A stretch of DNA of 64,000 nucleotides from Gemmatimonadota bacterium (GCA_016714015.1 JADJNZ010000001.1:496001-560000), one strand, 5' to 3'. Positions 51,814 to 61,456 are shown, numbered from the stretch's first letter. Made by a program: numbers and translations. The notes: generated by a model from the sequence alone, not told the origin.

Positions 51814-52668
51814 TTACGGCGTGGTCGTGCGGGGTGGCTGACGATCAGAGAACCAGACGATCGACGGGGCCGCCGCGGCGGCCGCCGGCGAGCCGGCGAC
51901 CGAGGCCGGGAAGGCGATGGCCGTGAGGACCGATCCACCGACCGTGGCGCCCGCGATCGGGTCAGCCGCAGCGGTGCCAGCGACGCCCGCCGGGGCAGCA
52001 GCGCCCGCGAGGGAGACGGTGGTGCCGGTCGCCGCGATCTGCGCCGCGACCTGCGCGACGCCGAGGTTGGCGTAGGCCGTGGTGGTGTTGAAGCCCACGT
52101 TCGCGAAGGCCGGCGCCCCGGCGAGCGCGGTGTTGGCGAGCGGCGTCGTGAAGACGTCGACGGCGCCGATGCCGAGCCCGGCGTGGATCGCCCGGACCGC
52201 GACCTGGGTGTTCGACGGGGTCGGGACCGCGTCGTTCAGGATGTACACGCGCTGGGCCGGGGTCTGGCCGGTGCGCGAGTAGCCCAGGTGGAGGAGCGTG
52301 TAGTACTGGCCGGCGACGAACGTGAACGTCGTGTCGGCCATCTGGGCCGTGACCGCCGGCAGGCCGCCGGTCGGGGTCGAGAGGCGCGGATCGTAGGTGA
52401 ACACGCGCAGGTGGCGCGAGCCCGCCTCGAGACCCTGATAGCCGCCCTGACCCATGCCGCGGAACGGCACGTTCACGAACGTCTGCGGGGTGAACTCGAG
52501 CTGATCGATGAACCGGACGGTGAGGTTGTTCGTGTCCGGCACCGCGTTGATATAGCGGACGAAGGCGAGCGGCGGGATCGACGATCCCACCGCGCTGCCG
52601 TCGTCCGTCTGGCAGGCCGCGGCTCCGAGGAGCAGCGCGCCGACGAGGGCGATTCGAGACATACGCAT
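51814..52668 (-). CDS. DUF4397 lipoprotein in SusCD operon
   Basis: The 284-residue protein has a lipobox (LLLGAAAC) and a DUF4397 domain (AFVRYINAVPDTNNLTVRFI, then VRAIHAGLGIGAVDVFTT); the C-terminal third is Ala/Gly/Val-rich. ATG 52668 has GGAG 9 nt upstream; ATG 52662 is possible. It is the last gene of the SusC-SusD run and may be a surface lipoprotein that assists the receptor, similar in position to SusE/SusF, without sequence resemblance that I can see. Confidence 0.85.
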   Translation of the reverse strand: MRMSRIALVGALLLGAAACQTDDGSAVGSSIPPLAFVRYINAVPDTNNLTVRFIDQLEFTPQTFVNVPFRGMGQGGYQGLEAGSRHLRVFTYDPRLSTPTGGLPAVTAQMADTTFTFVAGQYYTLLHLGYSRTGQTPAQRVYILNDAVPTPSNTQVAVRAIHAGLGIGAVDVFTTPLANTALAGAPAFANVGFNTTTAYANLGVAQVAAQIAATGTTVSLAGAAAPAGVAGTAAADPIAGATVGGSVLTAIAFPASVAGSPAAAAAAPSIVWFSDRQPPRTTTP

Positions 52669-52726
52669 CAGAAGGAACTCCATGGAAAGTGCGAGACTGA
52701 GGAGATGATTGGCACGACGAACGGCA

Positions 52727-53233
52727 TCACTTCTCGTTGCAGTTGGAGGTGCAGCCGCCCGTATCGAACGGACGTCCGTTCCCGCCTGCGACGAGGGAGA
52801 TGAGACTTCCGAGCGCCATCACGCCGGCGACGACGCCGAGCGCGAGGAACGCGGTCCTCCCCCGCGAGAACTCCCGGACCCGGTAACCACGCACCCCCTC
52901 CCGGGGGATCACCACGCGCTCGCCGGTCCAGACCACCGAAGAACCCTGCATCAACACCGTTCGCGCCACACTCAAGGTGACCGAGGAGTCGGTCGAGCCG
53001 ATCAACTGGCCCTGCACCTGCAACACCGACTCCCCCAACTGCCCGCCGACCAGCACGCGCCCGCGGTCATTCAGTTCGACCGAGATCGCCCGACCGGCTG
53101 CCGGCACCGGCTCCTGCGGTGCGAGATAGGCATGACAGCCCATCTGCGTCGCGAGCGCCAGCATGCTGAGCCCGGCCGTGAATCGGCGGGGCCAGCTGCG
53201 GCCCCGCGATCCACTTCGGTCGGCGCGATCCAT
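52727..53233 (-). CDS. lipoprotein-like protein in SusCD operon
   Basis: The 168-residue protein has a hydrophobic stretch ending in MGC (FTAGLSMLALATQMGC), a likely lipid-modified Cys, a beta-rich middle part (about 45-120, with GRVLVGGQLGESVLQVQGQL) and a C-terminal hydrophobic helix (AFLALGVVAGVMALGSLISL), ending in a Cys-containing tail. It starts 3 nt after the SusD stop and is probably coupled. I do not recognise the family. Confidence 0.75.
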   Translation of the reverse strand: MDRADRSGSRGRSWPRRFTAGLSMLALATQMGCHAYLAPQEPVPAAGRAISVELNDRGRVLVGGQLGESVLQVQGQLIGSTDSSVTLSVARTVLMQGSSVVWTGERVVIPREGVRGYRVREFSRGRTAFLALGVVAGVMALGSLISLVAGGNGRPFDTGGCTSNCNEK

Positions 53234-53236
53234 CGA

Positions 53237-54832
53237 TCAGAAGCCGTACGTCGAGGCGCCGGCCTGCTGGCGGGTGCCATCATAGAACGGCTGCTGACGG
53301 GCCTGCATCTCCTGGAACGGCACCGGCCACTCGATCGCCGTGTTGGCCGGCAGGTCGTTCCACCCGCGGCTGTCCGTGAACCAGACCATGTAGCCCGTGA
53401 AGGCCGTCTCCATGCGCTTCTCGTACTTCATCGCCTCGAGGAGCGTGCCGCAGGTCCCGGTCGGCAGCTTCGGAACGCACGCAGCACCACCCGGGACGAC
53501 ACCGGCGCCGACGCCGACGACCGACGGCAGGCCGTTGCGGAGGCGCGAGATGTTGATGAGCGGTTCGGCCGCCGCGAAGTTGCCCGCGCGGATGTAGCCC
53601 TCGGCCGCGAGCATGTCGATCTCGGTCTTCGAGAGCTCGGTGTACGGGCCGGCAACGGTCGTGTTGACCTGCGTGGCGCCGTAGCGACGGTGATCGTAGA
53701 AAGACTCGCCGTCGCCCGCCGCGACCACATCGTCGCCGGTGGGACGATTGCGGATGTACTTCGGGAGGATCTGGTTGTTCGGCGTGCTCGCCTGCTGCGC
53801 CGCACGGCTGTCACCGGTCGGCCAGCGGCTGTCGAGCGTGGCGACGACGAACGCGCGACGGCTCGACGGAGCGGTGTTGATCCACGCCTGATACGCGCCG
53901 GAGCTGTCGGCCATGCCGAGGTACTTCATGGGAACCGAGTGCCAGCCGCCCACGACGTAGATCTGACCGGCGTCGAAGCCGGCGCTCCAGCCCGTGTTGC
54001 CGTTGATCTGGACGACATGGTCGGCGGTGATGCCGGCTGTGGCATCCGCGATGACCGCGGTCCAGTTCACCGCGGCGCGCTCCGCCGGGGTGCGGGCGAT
54101 GGCCACCCGCGCGCGCGCGCGGTAGCTGCGCACGAGGCGCTGGAAATCCGCGGCCGACATGTCGGCCGTCTGGCTCAACCACGTGGCCGGCAGCCCGACA
54201 CCCGTGCCGCGCGCCGCGATCGCCGACGCGGAGTCGTAGTACTCGATCGCCTTCACGTTCGCCGCGGCTGCCGACAGCAGCCCGGGGATCACCGACGTCC
54301 CCGTCGCTTCGTCGAGCACCGCGAGCGAGTCATACGCGACCGCCGCATTCGCGACCGAGCGCGCGGCGATGAAGTACGCGAACGCGCGCATCTGGTTCTC
54401 GGCGTCCGCCGAGAGCGACGTGATGCCGGAGTTCCGCGCCTTGATGTCGGCGTATGCCTTGAGCGCCGTGAACGCGAGGCGCTGCACGCGCTGGTACGAG
54501 TTGAAGTTGTTGAAGTTCGACGCCGAGTTGTCGTTCCCGAGATCGTTGTCGATCTGGGTCCGGTTCGCGACGCGCGCCGCCATGCCGAAGTTCGCGACCG
54601 AGGCGAACGACTCCTCGGACATGATCTTCGCCTGCGTGTTCACGGACTCGCTCGTCCGCTGCGGATTGTTGAGCTGCGCGCCCAGACCGGCGACCAGCGA
54701 GACGACCGACGCCTCGTTGGAGAGCACCCGGGAGACGTCAGGGTTGTTGTAGTTGTTGACCGCGAGGGCTTCACCGCAGGCTGTGAGGCCCACGAGCGCC
54801 AACGCGCCAACGATTCGTGCGTGATATCGCAT
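53237..54832 (-). CDS. SusD/RagB-type outer-membrane substrate-binding lipoprotein
   Basis: The 531-residue lipoprotein has the signal peptide LALVGLTAC, then SusD/RagB helical repeats. Recognisable blocks are NNYNNPDVSRVL at the N-terminus, the TPR-like middle with AFAYFIAARSVANAAVAYD, and the C-terminal KTEIDMLAAEGYIRAGNFAAAEPLINISR. It captures the ligand at the cell surface for the SusC channel. Three ATGs are stacked at the start; the third (54832) has the best spacing (7 nt) from GAGG. Confidence 0.93.
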   Translation of the reverse strand: MRYHARIVGALALVGLTACGEALAVNNYNNPDVSRVLSNEASVVSLVAGLGAQLNNPQRTSESVNTQAKIMSEESFASVANFGMAARVANRTQIDNDLGNDNSASNFNNFNSYQRVQRLAFTALKAYADIKARNSGITSLSADAENQMRAFAYFIAARSVANAAVAYDSLAVLDEATGTSVIPGLLSAAAANVKAIEYYDSASAIAARGTGVGLPATWLSQTADMSAADFQRLVRSYRARARVAIARTPAERAAVNWTAVIADATAGITADHVVQINGNTGWSAGFDAGQIYVVGGWHSVPMKYLGMADSSGAYQAWINTAPSSRRAFVVATLDSRWPTGDSRAAQQASTPNNQILPKYIRNRPTGDDVVAAGDGESFYDHRRYGATQVNTTVAGPYTELSKTEIDMLAAEGYIRAGNFAAAEPLINISRLRNGLPSVVGVGAGVVPGGAACVPKLPTGTCGTLLEAMKYEKRMETAFTGYMVWFTDSRGWNDLPANTAIEWPVPFQEMQARQQPFYDGTRQQAGASTYGF

Positions 54833-54894
54833 CATCATTCCTCAGAAGTGGGGTGGCCGGGGCGGGAGGCGAACCTCCCGCCCCGGCATCACCA

Positions 54895-57800
54895 TCAGAA
54901 GCTGGTGCCGATCTGGAAGGAGAGCGTGCGCAGGTTCGGGAAGGTGAACCCGTCGATCGCATTCAGGGCACCCGACCCGAGCGTGCCGCCGCCCAGGCCG
55001 ACCTCAGGATCGAAACCGCGGTAGTCGGAGATCGTGAGCAGGTTGCGGCCGACGAGCGAGACGCTCCAGTCGCCCACGCCGGCCAGACGGCCGATGCGAT
55101 AGGCCACCGAGAGCTCGCGGAGCTTCACGAACGAAGCATCCTCGCCGGTGTTGTTGTTCGGTCCGAGCACGTCGTACAGACCGCCGACGCCGCCCGTCGA
55201 GGTGGCGCGGAAGTAGTAGCCGATCGGCTTCGCGGTGCCGACCGAACGACCCGTCTGGTCGGTCTCGCGGTGCATGAAGTCACCGAGCGACCACTGACGG
55301 CCGATGTTCCACACCGTCTTGCCGACCGTGGCGTCGAGCAGCGCGTAGGCCGAGAACTTCTTCCACGACCCCTGCTGCGAGAGCGACCAGCGGTACTTCG
55401 GGAGCGCCTGACCGATCGGCGTGTTGGGCACCGCGCCGTTCGCATCGCGCGCGAGGATCGGCATGCCCCAGCCGAGCGGCTCGCCCGCGCTGCCACCGGC
55501 CCACGGCGCGTTCGCCGCGGCGAGGCGGGTCATCCACAGGTTCTTGGTGATGCCGTCGCCGAGCGTGTTGCCGGCGCCGACCCACACCACGAACCCGTCG
55601 CTGTTGCGCTGGAACTCCGAGCCCGCGCCACCGCACTGCGAGGCCTGCGGCGCCGGGAGCTCGCTGCACTTCGTGACGAAGCGACGGCCGTACAGCTGAC
55701 CGAACGTCCCGCCCTGGACGATCTTGAACATCGTCTCCGAACCCTGCTGACCCGCGGCGCTCGTGAAGAACTCCGGGATGTCGAGGCGCGCGATCGTCGA
55801 CGTCGTCCGATCGTAGTTGATGCGCATCGAGTAGTTCAGGTCGCGCGTCTGGATGATCGGGATGTTGAGCGAGACCTCGATCGTCCGGTTGCTCAGCTTG
55901 CCGACGTTGCGCCACTGGCTGCCGAAGCCGGCGATGGCCGGCGGCGGGACCGGCATGATCTGCTGGTCGATGTCGTTCGCCGCGTGCGTCAGCGTGAGCC
56001 CGTACTTGCTGAAGAACTCGATGTCCGCGCCGATCTCGGTCTCGGTCGAGACCTCGGGACGGAGCTGTGGGTTGCCGATCTGGTTCGGCGAGAGCGTGAC
56101 GCCGTCGCCGCCGATCGAATACGTCTCGTACTGCGCCGAGAAGCTCGGGCGGTTGCCGGCCTGACCGACCGACGCACGGAGCTTGAGGTCCGACACGGCG
56201 TCGAGCCCGAACCACGACTCCTCGCTCACGCGCCACGCCATCGAGCCGCGGCCGTAGGTCTGCCACCGACGGTCGGCGCCGAACAGCGAGGCACCGTCAC
56301 GGCGCACCAGGCCGCTCACGATGTACTTGCCCTGCCAGTCGAGGTCGAGGTTGACGAACATGCCGATCTGACGGACCTGCTGGATGTACGAGTCACCGCT
56401 GCGCGTCGTCTGGCGCGTCGCCGAGATGTCGGCTAGGCCCGGCACCACGAGGTCCGAACCGTTCACCGAGAGCCCGCGGTCATCCTGGGCCTCGAAGAGC
56501 GTGCGGAAGGTCACGCGCGACGAGAGGTTGTCGGCGAACCAGTTCTTGCGCGCCGTCATGTCCATCGACGCGTTGAGCGAGACGCCACGATCGGAGCCGC
56601 GGCTCGCGGCACCGAGCTGCGTCGAACCGGCAGGGCCCGCCGTGGTGCGATAGCCCTTCGGGGTCTGCGTCTCCTGCAGGCTCTGACGGAAGTCGTAGCC
56701 GAAGTTCGCTTCGGCGTCGAGCCACAGCAGCGGCTGCCAACGCGCCGTCGCCTGCCCGAGGAAGCGGTTCGCGCGGTTGAGCGGCTGGAACTCCTCCGCC
56801 ACGCGCGCCGGGTTGTCGTTCTGCGCGCCCTGCTGCTGCGCGACCGAGCGGACGTAGAGACGCCCGCGCGAGTCACGACCCAGCACGTTCGCCGAGGCCG
56901 GCTGACGCGTCACGCGGAACCAGCTGAAGCCGGAGTTCCAGTCCTGCGCGTCCGTGAAGTTCGTGCGGACCGAGAAGTTCCACGACGACGCCAGCTGCTG
57001 GTCGACGTTGAGGCGGATCGAATTGCGGGTGTAGCCCTTCATGAACCGCACCGCGCCTTCCTGCCGGAACTGGTTCGCCGACGAGAAGAAGTTCGTGCGG
57101 CCCACGCGACCCGTCGCGTCGACGGTCGAGTTCATCGTCTGCCCGTTCGTCAGGACCTGACGGATCGGGTTGTAGGTGCGGACGAAGGGCGTGATCTGAT
57201 AGATCGAACGGGCGTTCTGCGCGCCCGGGTTGCGGGCGATGCCGGCGTCGTTCGCCAGCGTCACCGGCGTGAGGGCGAAGAACTCGCCTTCGTTGATGCG
57301 GCGCGTCTCGGCCTCGATGTCCACGGTGCGCGAGCAATCGCGCGCGCCGGCGGTCACGGTGCAATAGCGCGAGTAGTCCTCGTTCATCAACATGAAGTGC
57401 GTCTTCGGGAACTCGTACTCGTTCTCGATCGACGACGTGCCGTACTCCATCTGCGAGCGGAAGCGGACACCCTCACCCGCGTTCTTGCCCGTGCGCGTGG
57501 TGATCTGGATGACGCCGTTGCCCGCGCGCGAGCCGTAGAGGGAGGACGCCGCGGCGCCCTTCACCACTTCCACGTTCTCGATGTCCTGCGGGTTGATGTC
57601 CTGGATGCCACCGGCCGAGATCACGCCGTCGATGATGATCAGGGGGTCCTGACCACGACCCGACGCGTTGATCGACTGGGGGCCACGGAGGATGATCGCC
57701 GGCGCGGTGCCCGGACGGCCCGAGGCCGACACGATGTTCGCACCCGGCACCTTGCCCTGGATCTGCGAGAGCGGGTTGGCACCCGGGACCGGCATGTCCT

Positions 57801-58236
57801 CCGCCGTCACCTGGGCCACCGTGAACGGAAGCTTCTTCACTTCCGTCGCGCCCGTCACGCCGGTCACGACGACCTGGCTCAGGCGGTTCACGTCCTGCTT
57901 CAGCTCGAAGTCCTGGGTCTGCGACCCGGCATTGAGCGTGATGGTCTTCACCATCGGCACGTAGCCGATCGCACGCGCGCGGAGCACGACCTGCTGCCCG
58001 CGGATACGCGCACCCGGCACGTTGATGGTGAAGCGGCCATCCTCTCCAGTGCCAACGGAGATGTTGAGCGCCTCGATGGTGACATTCGCTCCGAAGAGCG
58101 GCTGACCCGCGTCACTCTTGACCGTGCCCGTGACCACCGCGCCGGCCTGCGCGCTGGCGGTCACCGCCGTCGTGAGTGACAGGAGCAGCGCGAGGATGGA
58201 GGCGCTGAGCCTCCGCATCCCGATCCGTCCCAGCAT
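54895..58236 (-). CDS. SusC/RagA-type TonB-linked outer-membrane receptor
   Basis: A 1113-residue TonB-dependent channel. The start ATG 58236 is fixed by GAGG 7 nt upstream (the ATG at 58242 is too close). In order there are: a signal peptide, a CarboxypepD_reg-like domain (about 30-110), a plug (about 120-245; PLSQIQGKVPGANIVSASGR, VVKGAAASSLYGSRAGNGVI) and a long C-terminal beta barrel rich in aromatic strands, ending in SFQIGTSF. It would import large ligands with SusD and TonB energy; the substrate is not indicated by any neighbouring enzyme. Confidence 0.95.
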   Translation of the reverse strand: MLGRIGMRRLSASILALLLSLTTAVTASAQAGAVVTGTVKSDAGQPLFGANVTIEALNISVGTGEDGRFTINVPGARIRGQQVVLRARAIGYVPMVKTITLNAGSQTQDFELKQDVNRLSQVVVTGVTGATEVKKLPFTVAQVTAEDMPVPGANPLSQIQGKVPGANIVSASGRPGTAPAIILRGPQSINASGRGQDPLIIIDGVISAGGIQDINPQDIENVEVVKGAAASSLYGSRAGNGVIQITTRTGKNAGEGVRFRSQMEYGTSSIENEYEFPKTHFMLMNEDYSRYCTVTAGARDCSRTVDIEAETRRINEGEFFALTPVTLANDAGIARNPGAQNARSIYQITPFVRTYNPIRQVLTNGQTMNSTVDATGRVGRTNFFSSANQFRQEGAVRFMKGYTRNSIRLNVDQQLASSWNFSVRTNFTDAQDWNSGFSWFRVTRQPASANVLGRDSRGRLYVRSVAQQQGAQNDNPARVAEEFQPLNRANRFLGQATARWQPLLWLDAEANFGYDFRQSLQETQTPKGYRTTAGPAGSTQLGAASRGSDRGVSLNASMDMTARKNWFADNLSSRVTFRTLFEAQDDRGLSVNGSDLVVPGLADISATRQTTRSGDSYIQQVRQIGMFVNLDLDWQGKYIVSGLVRRDGASLFGADRRWQTYGRGSMAWRVSEESWFGLDAVSDLKLRASVGQAGNRPSFSAQYETYSIGGDGVTLSPNQIGNPQLRPEVSTETEIGADIEFFSKYGLTLTHAANDIDQQIMPVPPPAIAGFGSQWRNVGKLSNRTIEVSLNIPIIQTRDLNYSMRINYDRTTSTIARLDIPEFFTSAAGQQGSETMFKIVQGGTFGQLYGRRFVTKCSELPAPQASQCGGAGSEFQRNSDGFVVWVGAGNTLGDGITKNLWMTRLAAANAPWAGGSAGEPLGWGMPILARDANGAVPNTPIGQALPKYRWSLSQQGSWKKFSAYALLDATVGKTVWNIGRQWSLGDFMHRETDQTGRSVGTAKPIGYYFRATSTGGVGGLYDVLGPNNNTGEDASFVKLRELSVAYRIGRLAGVGDWSVSLVGRNLLTISDYRGFDPEVGLGGGTLGSGALNAIDGFTFPNLRTLSFQIGTSF

Positions 58237-58634
58237 GAGCATACCTCGTGAAGGGGTTTTCCGACGGACGGTCACGTGCTCACGTGCCGTCGCCTGGCCA
58301 ACGAACCGCCGGGATCCACTCGATCCCGCAGCGGTACTACGACAACAACCGCGTAACAACACCACATCCCCGCCCCTGGGCAGGGGTGGGGCACCAAAGC
58401 TCCCTACGGTAACTCATCCCATCAGCAGACCGCAACCCTGCCCGCCGGAGGAACCCTGACCGGCAAGGGGGCTTGCGGACCTCTGCGATAGGACTACCAA
58501 GGGGTGAGCCACATCACACGGAATCCGTGGATTCCATCCCTCCATACCCACCCCCGGCTCCCCCCGTCACAATCTCCCTTCGCCCACCCCCCGAGGGCGC
58601 GTCGGCCCGGCATCGCTTACCTTCCCCCTTCTAT
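58237..58634. other. 398-nt intergenic region upstream of SusC and DsbA-like genes
   Basis: No gene is supported here. Elements seen: two CACGTG boxes 2 nt apart (58273-58286); a weak minus-strand promoter with TAGTAC at 58334-58339; an 11-bp hairpin, one mismatch (58368-58391); a structured segment with nested stems GCAGA/TCTGC and CCGCAA/TTGCGG (58425-58486); a palindrome CACGGA-A-TCCGTG (58517-58529); and a plus-strand TACCTT box (58618-58623), 11 nt before the DsbA-like start. Together these suggest divergent regulation and perhaps a structured RNA. Confidence 0.55.
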
Positions 58635-59330
58635 ATGACCCTCTCCGCCCGCCGCCTCCTCGGCCTCGGCCTCCTCCTCGCCGTCGCCGCGCCGCTCGCC
58701 GCCCAGTCGCGCCCCGCCGCGCCCCAGGCGCCCGCGGCGGCCCCCGCCGTCGACCCCGCCCGCGACGCCCGCATCGCCCGGGCCGACCGCGCCCGCATCC
58801 GCGGCGCGCAGAACGGCATCTGGATCGTCGTCATCTCCGACTTCCAGTGCCCCTTCTGCAAGAAGTGGCACGAGGAGACCGAGCCGCTCATCGAGCGCGA
58901 CTACATCCGCACCGGAAAGGCGCAGATCGCGTACATGAACTACCCGATCCCGAGCATCCACCCCAACGCCATGGCCACCCACGAGGTCGCCATGTGCGCC
59001 GCCGAGCAGGAGAAGTTCTTCCCCGTCGCCGACGCGCTCTTCCGCACCCAGGGCGACTGGAAGTCCCGTCGCGACATCAAGGCGTACCTCGATTCCCTCG
59101 TGGGCACGCTCCCGCTCGACCGCCCGCGCCTCCAGACCTGCCTGCGCTCGGGCGAGATGCGCCCGCTCATCGAGGCCGACATCGACCGCTCCACGCGGAT
59201 CGGCGTCGGGTCCACGCCGAGCTTCCTCGTCGGCGGCCGCCCCGTCATCGGCGCGCAGCCGTACGAAGCCTTCCGCCAGGCGATCGAGGCGGCGCTCGCG
59301 GCCGCGGCAGCCGCGAGGCCCGCGCCCTGA
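58635..59330 (+). CDS. DsbA-like periplasmic thioredoxin-fold protein
   Basis: A 231-residue exported protein: signal peptide (RRLLGLGLLLAVAAPLAAQ), Ala/Pro-rich linker, then a Thioredoxin_4/DsbA domain with the redox motif CPFC (DFQCPFCKKWHEETEPL) and the typical cis-Pro region VGSTPSFLVGGRPV. It probably oxidises or isomerises disulfides in the periplasm. ATG 58635 is chosen because the signal peptide starts there. It is followed 45 nt later by the Kdo transferase gene. Confidence 0.9.
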   Translation: MTLSARRLLGLGLLLAVAAPLAAQSRPAAPQAPAAAPAVDPARDARIARADRARIRGAQNGIWIVVISDFQCPFCKKWHEETEPLIERDYIRTGKAQIAYMNYPIPSIHPNAMATHEVAMCAAEQEKFFPVADALFRTQGDWKSRRDIKAYLDSLVGTLPLDRPRLQTCLRSGEMRPLIEADIDRSTRIGVGSTPSFLVGGRPVIGAQPYEAFRQAIEAALAAAAAARPAP

Positions 59331-59375
59331 CCGCGGCCTGATCGCCGCCCCACCGCTCGCACGCGACCCCGGCGC

Positions 59376-60665
59376 ATGCATCCGCTCCTCTCCGCGCCGT
59401 TCGCCGCGGCCGTCGGGCTCGCGGAGCTCCTCGCCCGCGCACCCTTCGTCGGCGCGGGAAAGGCTTGGCGCGCCGTCCGCGCCCGGCATGGGCTCCTCGA
59501 GCGCATCGAACGCTGGGCCGACGAGCACCGCGATCCGTCGCGTCCCCTGCTCTGGATGCACGCCCCCTCCGTCGGCGAAGGCTTGCAGGCGCGCCCGGTG
59601 ATCGAGCGCCTCCGGGCGGCGCATCCCGACTGGCAGGTCGCCTACACCTTCTTCTCGCCGAGCGCCGAACGTTTCGCCGCGAGCATCGGCGCGGACCTGC
59701 ACGACTACCTCCCCTTCGACTCCACCGCCGCCGCGCGACGGCTGCTCGACGCCCTCCGCCCCTCGGCGCTCGTCTTCGCCAAGCTCGATCTCTGGCCGCG
59801 ACTCGCTGAAGCGGCGTGGGCCCGCGCGATCCCGCTCGGCATGATCTCGGCGACGTTGAGCGAAGGGTCCGGTCGGAGCGGCGCGCTCGCCCGCGCGCTC
59901 CTCGGCGATGCCTACCGCGCGCTCGACGCCGTGGGCACCATCGACGCCGCGGACGGCGCGCGACTCGAGACACTCGGTGTGCGCGCGGACCGCATCCGCG
60001 TCACGGGCGACACCCGCTACGACCAGGTCGCGGCGCGCGCGGCCGCCGCCGACCGTACGAGCCCGCTGCTCGCGCCGCTCGCGAGCGCTCGCCCCACGCT
60101 CGTCGCGGGGAGCACCTGGCCCGCCGACGAAGCCGTGCTGCTGCCGGCGTGGCTGGCGCTGCGCGAGCAGGTACCCGACGCGCGACTCATCATCGCGCCG
60201 CACGAACCCACCCCGGAGCATCTCGCACCGGTGGAGCGCTGGGCGACCGGCGCCGGACTCTCCCTCGCCCGGCTGGCCGACGCGCGCGCCACGCACGACG
60301 TGGTCCTCGTCGACCGCGTCGGCGTCCTCGGCGAGCTCTACGCGCTCGCGACGGCGGCGTACGTCGGCGGCGGCTTCCACGCCGCCGGCCTGCACTCGGT
60401 GCTCGAACCCGCCGCGTTCGGCGCCCCGGTGCTCTTCGGCCCGCGCCATAGCAACAGCCGCGACGCCGGCCTCCTCATCGCCGCGCGCGGCGGCGAGGCC
60501 CTCGAGGACGTCGCAACGATGACGCGCGCCCTCCGCATCGTGCTCTCCGAGCCGGACACCCGTGCCAATGCGGGCGCCGCCGCACGACGCGTGGTGCACG
60601 CCGGCCTCGGCGCCGCCGCCCGCTCGGCCGCACTCGTCGAGGACCTGGTCTCGCGCGCGAAGTGA
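59376..60665 (+). CDS. waaA: 3-deoxy-D-manno-octulosonic acid (Kdo) transferase
   Basis: The 429-residue GT-B enzyme adds Kdo to lipid A precursors. The catalytic Glu motif is in WMHAPSVGEGLQARPVIERL, with an N-terminal hydrophobic segment, TFFSPSAERFA, and the C-terminal donor site with VGGGFHAAGLHSVLEPAAFG. Length and order match the family. It shows that the cell makes lipopolysaccharide of the Kdo type. No other LPS genes lie in the window, though GT4/GT2 genes occur at 22-24 kb. Confidence 0.93.
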   Translation: MHPLLSAPFAAAVGLAELLARAPFVGAGKAWRAVRARHGLLERIERWADEHRDPSRPLLWMHAPSVGEGLQARPVIERLRAAHPDWQVAYTFFSPSAERFAASIGADLHDYLPFDSTAAARRLLDALRPSALVFAKLDLWPRLAEAAWARAIPLGMISATLSEGSGRSGALARALLGDAYRALDAVGTIDAADGARLETLGVRADRIRVTGDTRYDQVAARAAAADRTSPLLAPLASARPTLVAGSTWPADEAVLLPAWLALREQVPDARLIIAPHEPTPEHLAPVERWATGAGLSLARLADARATHDVVLVDRVGVLGELYALATAAYVGGGFHAAGLHSVLEPAAFGAPVLFGPRHSNSRDAGLLIAARGGEALEDVATMTRALRIVLSEPDTRANAGAAARRVVHAGLGAAARSAALVEDLVSRAK

Positions 60666-60681
60666 CGCGTTCGCGTACGAG

Positions 60682-60755
60682 CGGATGAAGGCAGGACCCG
60701 GAAACGACGAAGGGCCGCCCGAACGGGCGGCCCTCCTTCATCCTTCAGCCTTCCT
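60682..60755. repeat. intergenic inverted repeat, TCATCCTTCAGCCTT family (copy 4)
   Basis: GGATGAAGGCAGG at 60682-60694 and TCCTTCATCCTTCAGCCTT at 60734-60752 surround the GGGCCGCCCG terminator stem. The right arm keeps the core sequence intact; the left arm is partial. Confidence 0.65.
60711..60734. terminator. terminator between waaA and the outer-membrane protein gene
   Basis: AGGGCCGCCCG (60711-60721) and CGGGCGGCCCT (60724-60734) form a perfect 11-bp stem with a 2-nt loop, followed by CCTTCATCCTT. It lies between two convergent genes and probably serves both. Confidence 0.75.
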
Positions 60756-60758
60756 CGC

Positions 60759-61394
60759 TTACTTCCGCAGCCCCTTCGGCGTCCACGCGAACGACAGCGC
60801 CACCGCATCATCATCCCCGAGCGCCGCGGCCACGCGAATGGCCATCTGCGGCTTGAACTCGAAGTTCGCGCCGATGTCCACGTTCAGGTTGGTGTCGCTG
60901 TTGGAGTTGCCGTTGAACGACGCGCGGTCCCAGCTGAGGCGCGGGTGCACGAACGGCGTGATCGCGATGTCGCCCTCGAGCGGGAAGCGATGGCCGATCG
61001 CCGCGCCGAACGGCACGCGGAGCGTCGTGACGTCGTCGCCCGTCGTGAGGCCGAGCCCGCCGGCGAGCACGATGTCGAACGGCATGTCGGTCGTCGCCGA
61101 GGTGAGCTGGTAGGCGAGCCCGCCGCCGATCAGGAGGCGCGCATCGGCGTTCGGCGCGTCGGGGTCGGCGAAGCCGGCATCGAGCGTGAACTGCAGCTTC
61201 GGATTGCCGAGCCCTTCACGCCACTGGAAGATGAGGCCGGTGCCGAACCCGTCGCCCATGTCGGCGAGCGCGAAGTTGTACTCGCGCTCGGCGATGCGGG
61301 ACGGCTGGAGCGCGGGATAGACGTAGGCCTGCGCCTGGAGCGGCGCGGCGGCGGCGAGGACGAGGGCGCTGAGCGCGGCGATGCGACGAAGCAT
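60759..61394 (-). CDS. putative outer-membrane beta-barrel protein
   Basis: The 211-residue protein has a signal peptide (IAALSALVLAAAAPLQAQA) and alternating strand-turn sequences (LLIGGGLAYQL, FDIVLAGGLGLT, LNVDIGANFEFK) ending AVALSFAWTPKGLRK. This fits a small outer-membrane beta barrel. No function is assigned. It lies after the atp genes on the same strand but is separated from them by a terminator. Confidence 0.8.
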   Translation of the reverse strand: MLRRIAALSALVLAAAAPLQAQAYVYPALQPSRIAEREYNFALADMGDGFGTGLIFQWREGLGNPKLQFTLDAGFADPDAPNADARLLIGGGLAYQLTSATTDMPFDIVLAGGLGLTTGDDVTTLRVPFGAAIGHRFPLEGDIAITPFVHPRLSWDRASFNGNSNSDTNLNVDIGANFEFKPQMAIRVAAALGDDDAVALSFAWTPKGLRK

Positions 61395-61456
61395 GGTCGA
61401 GACCTTCCGTGGGGAACGGTGAGAAGGGCGATGGACATTGCCACCGCGGAACGAAG

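Noticed and set aside
58237..58634. Cobalamin or thiamine riboswitch upstream of the SusC receptor
   Set aside because: Neither the B12 box nor the thi box can be found on either strand, although structured stems exist.
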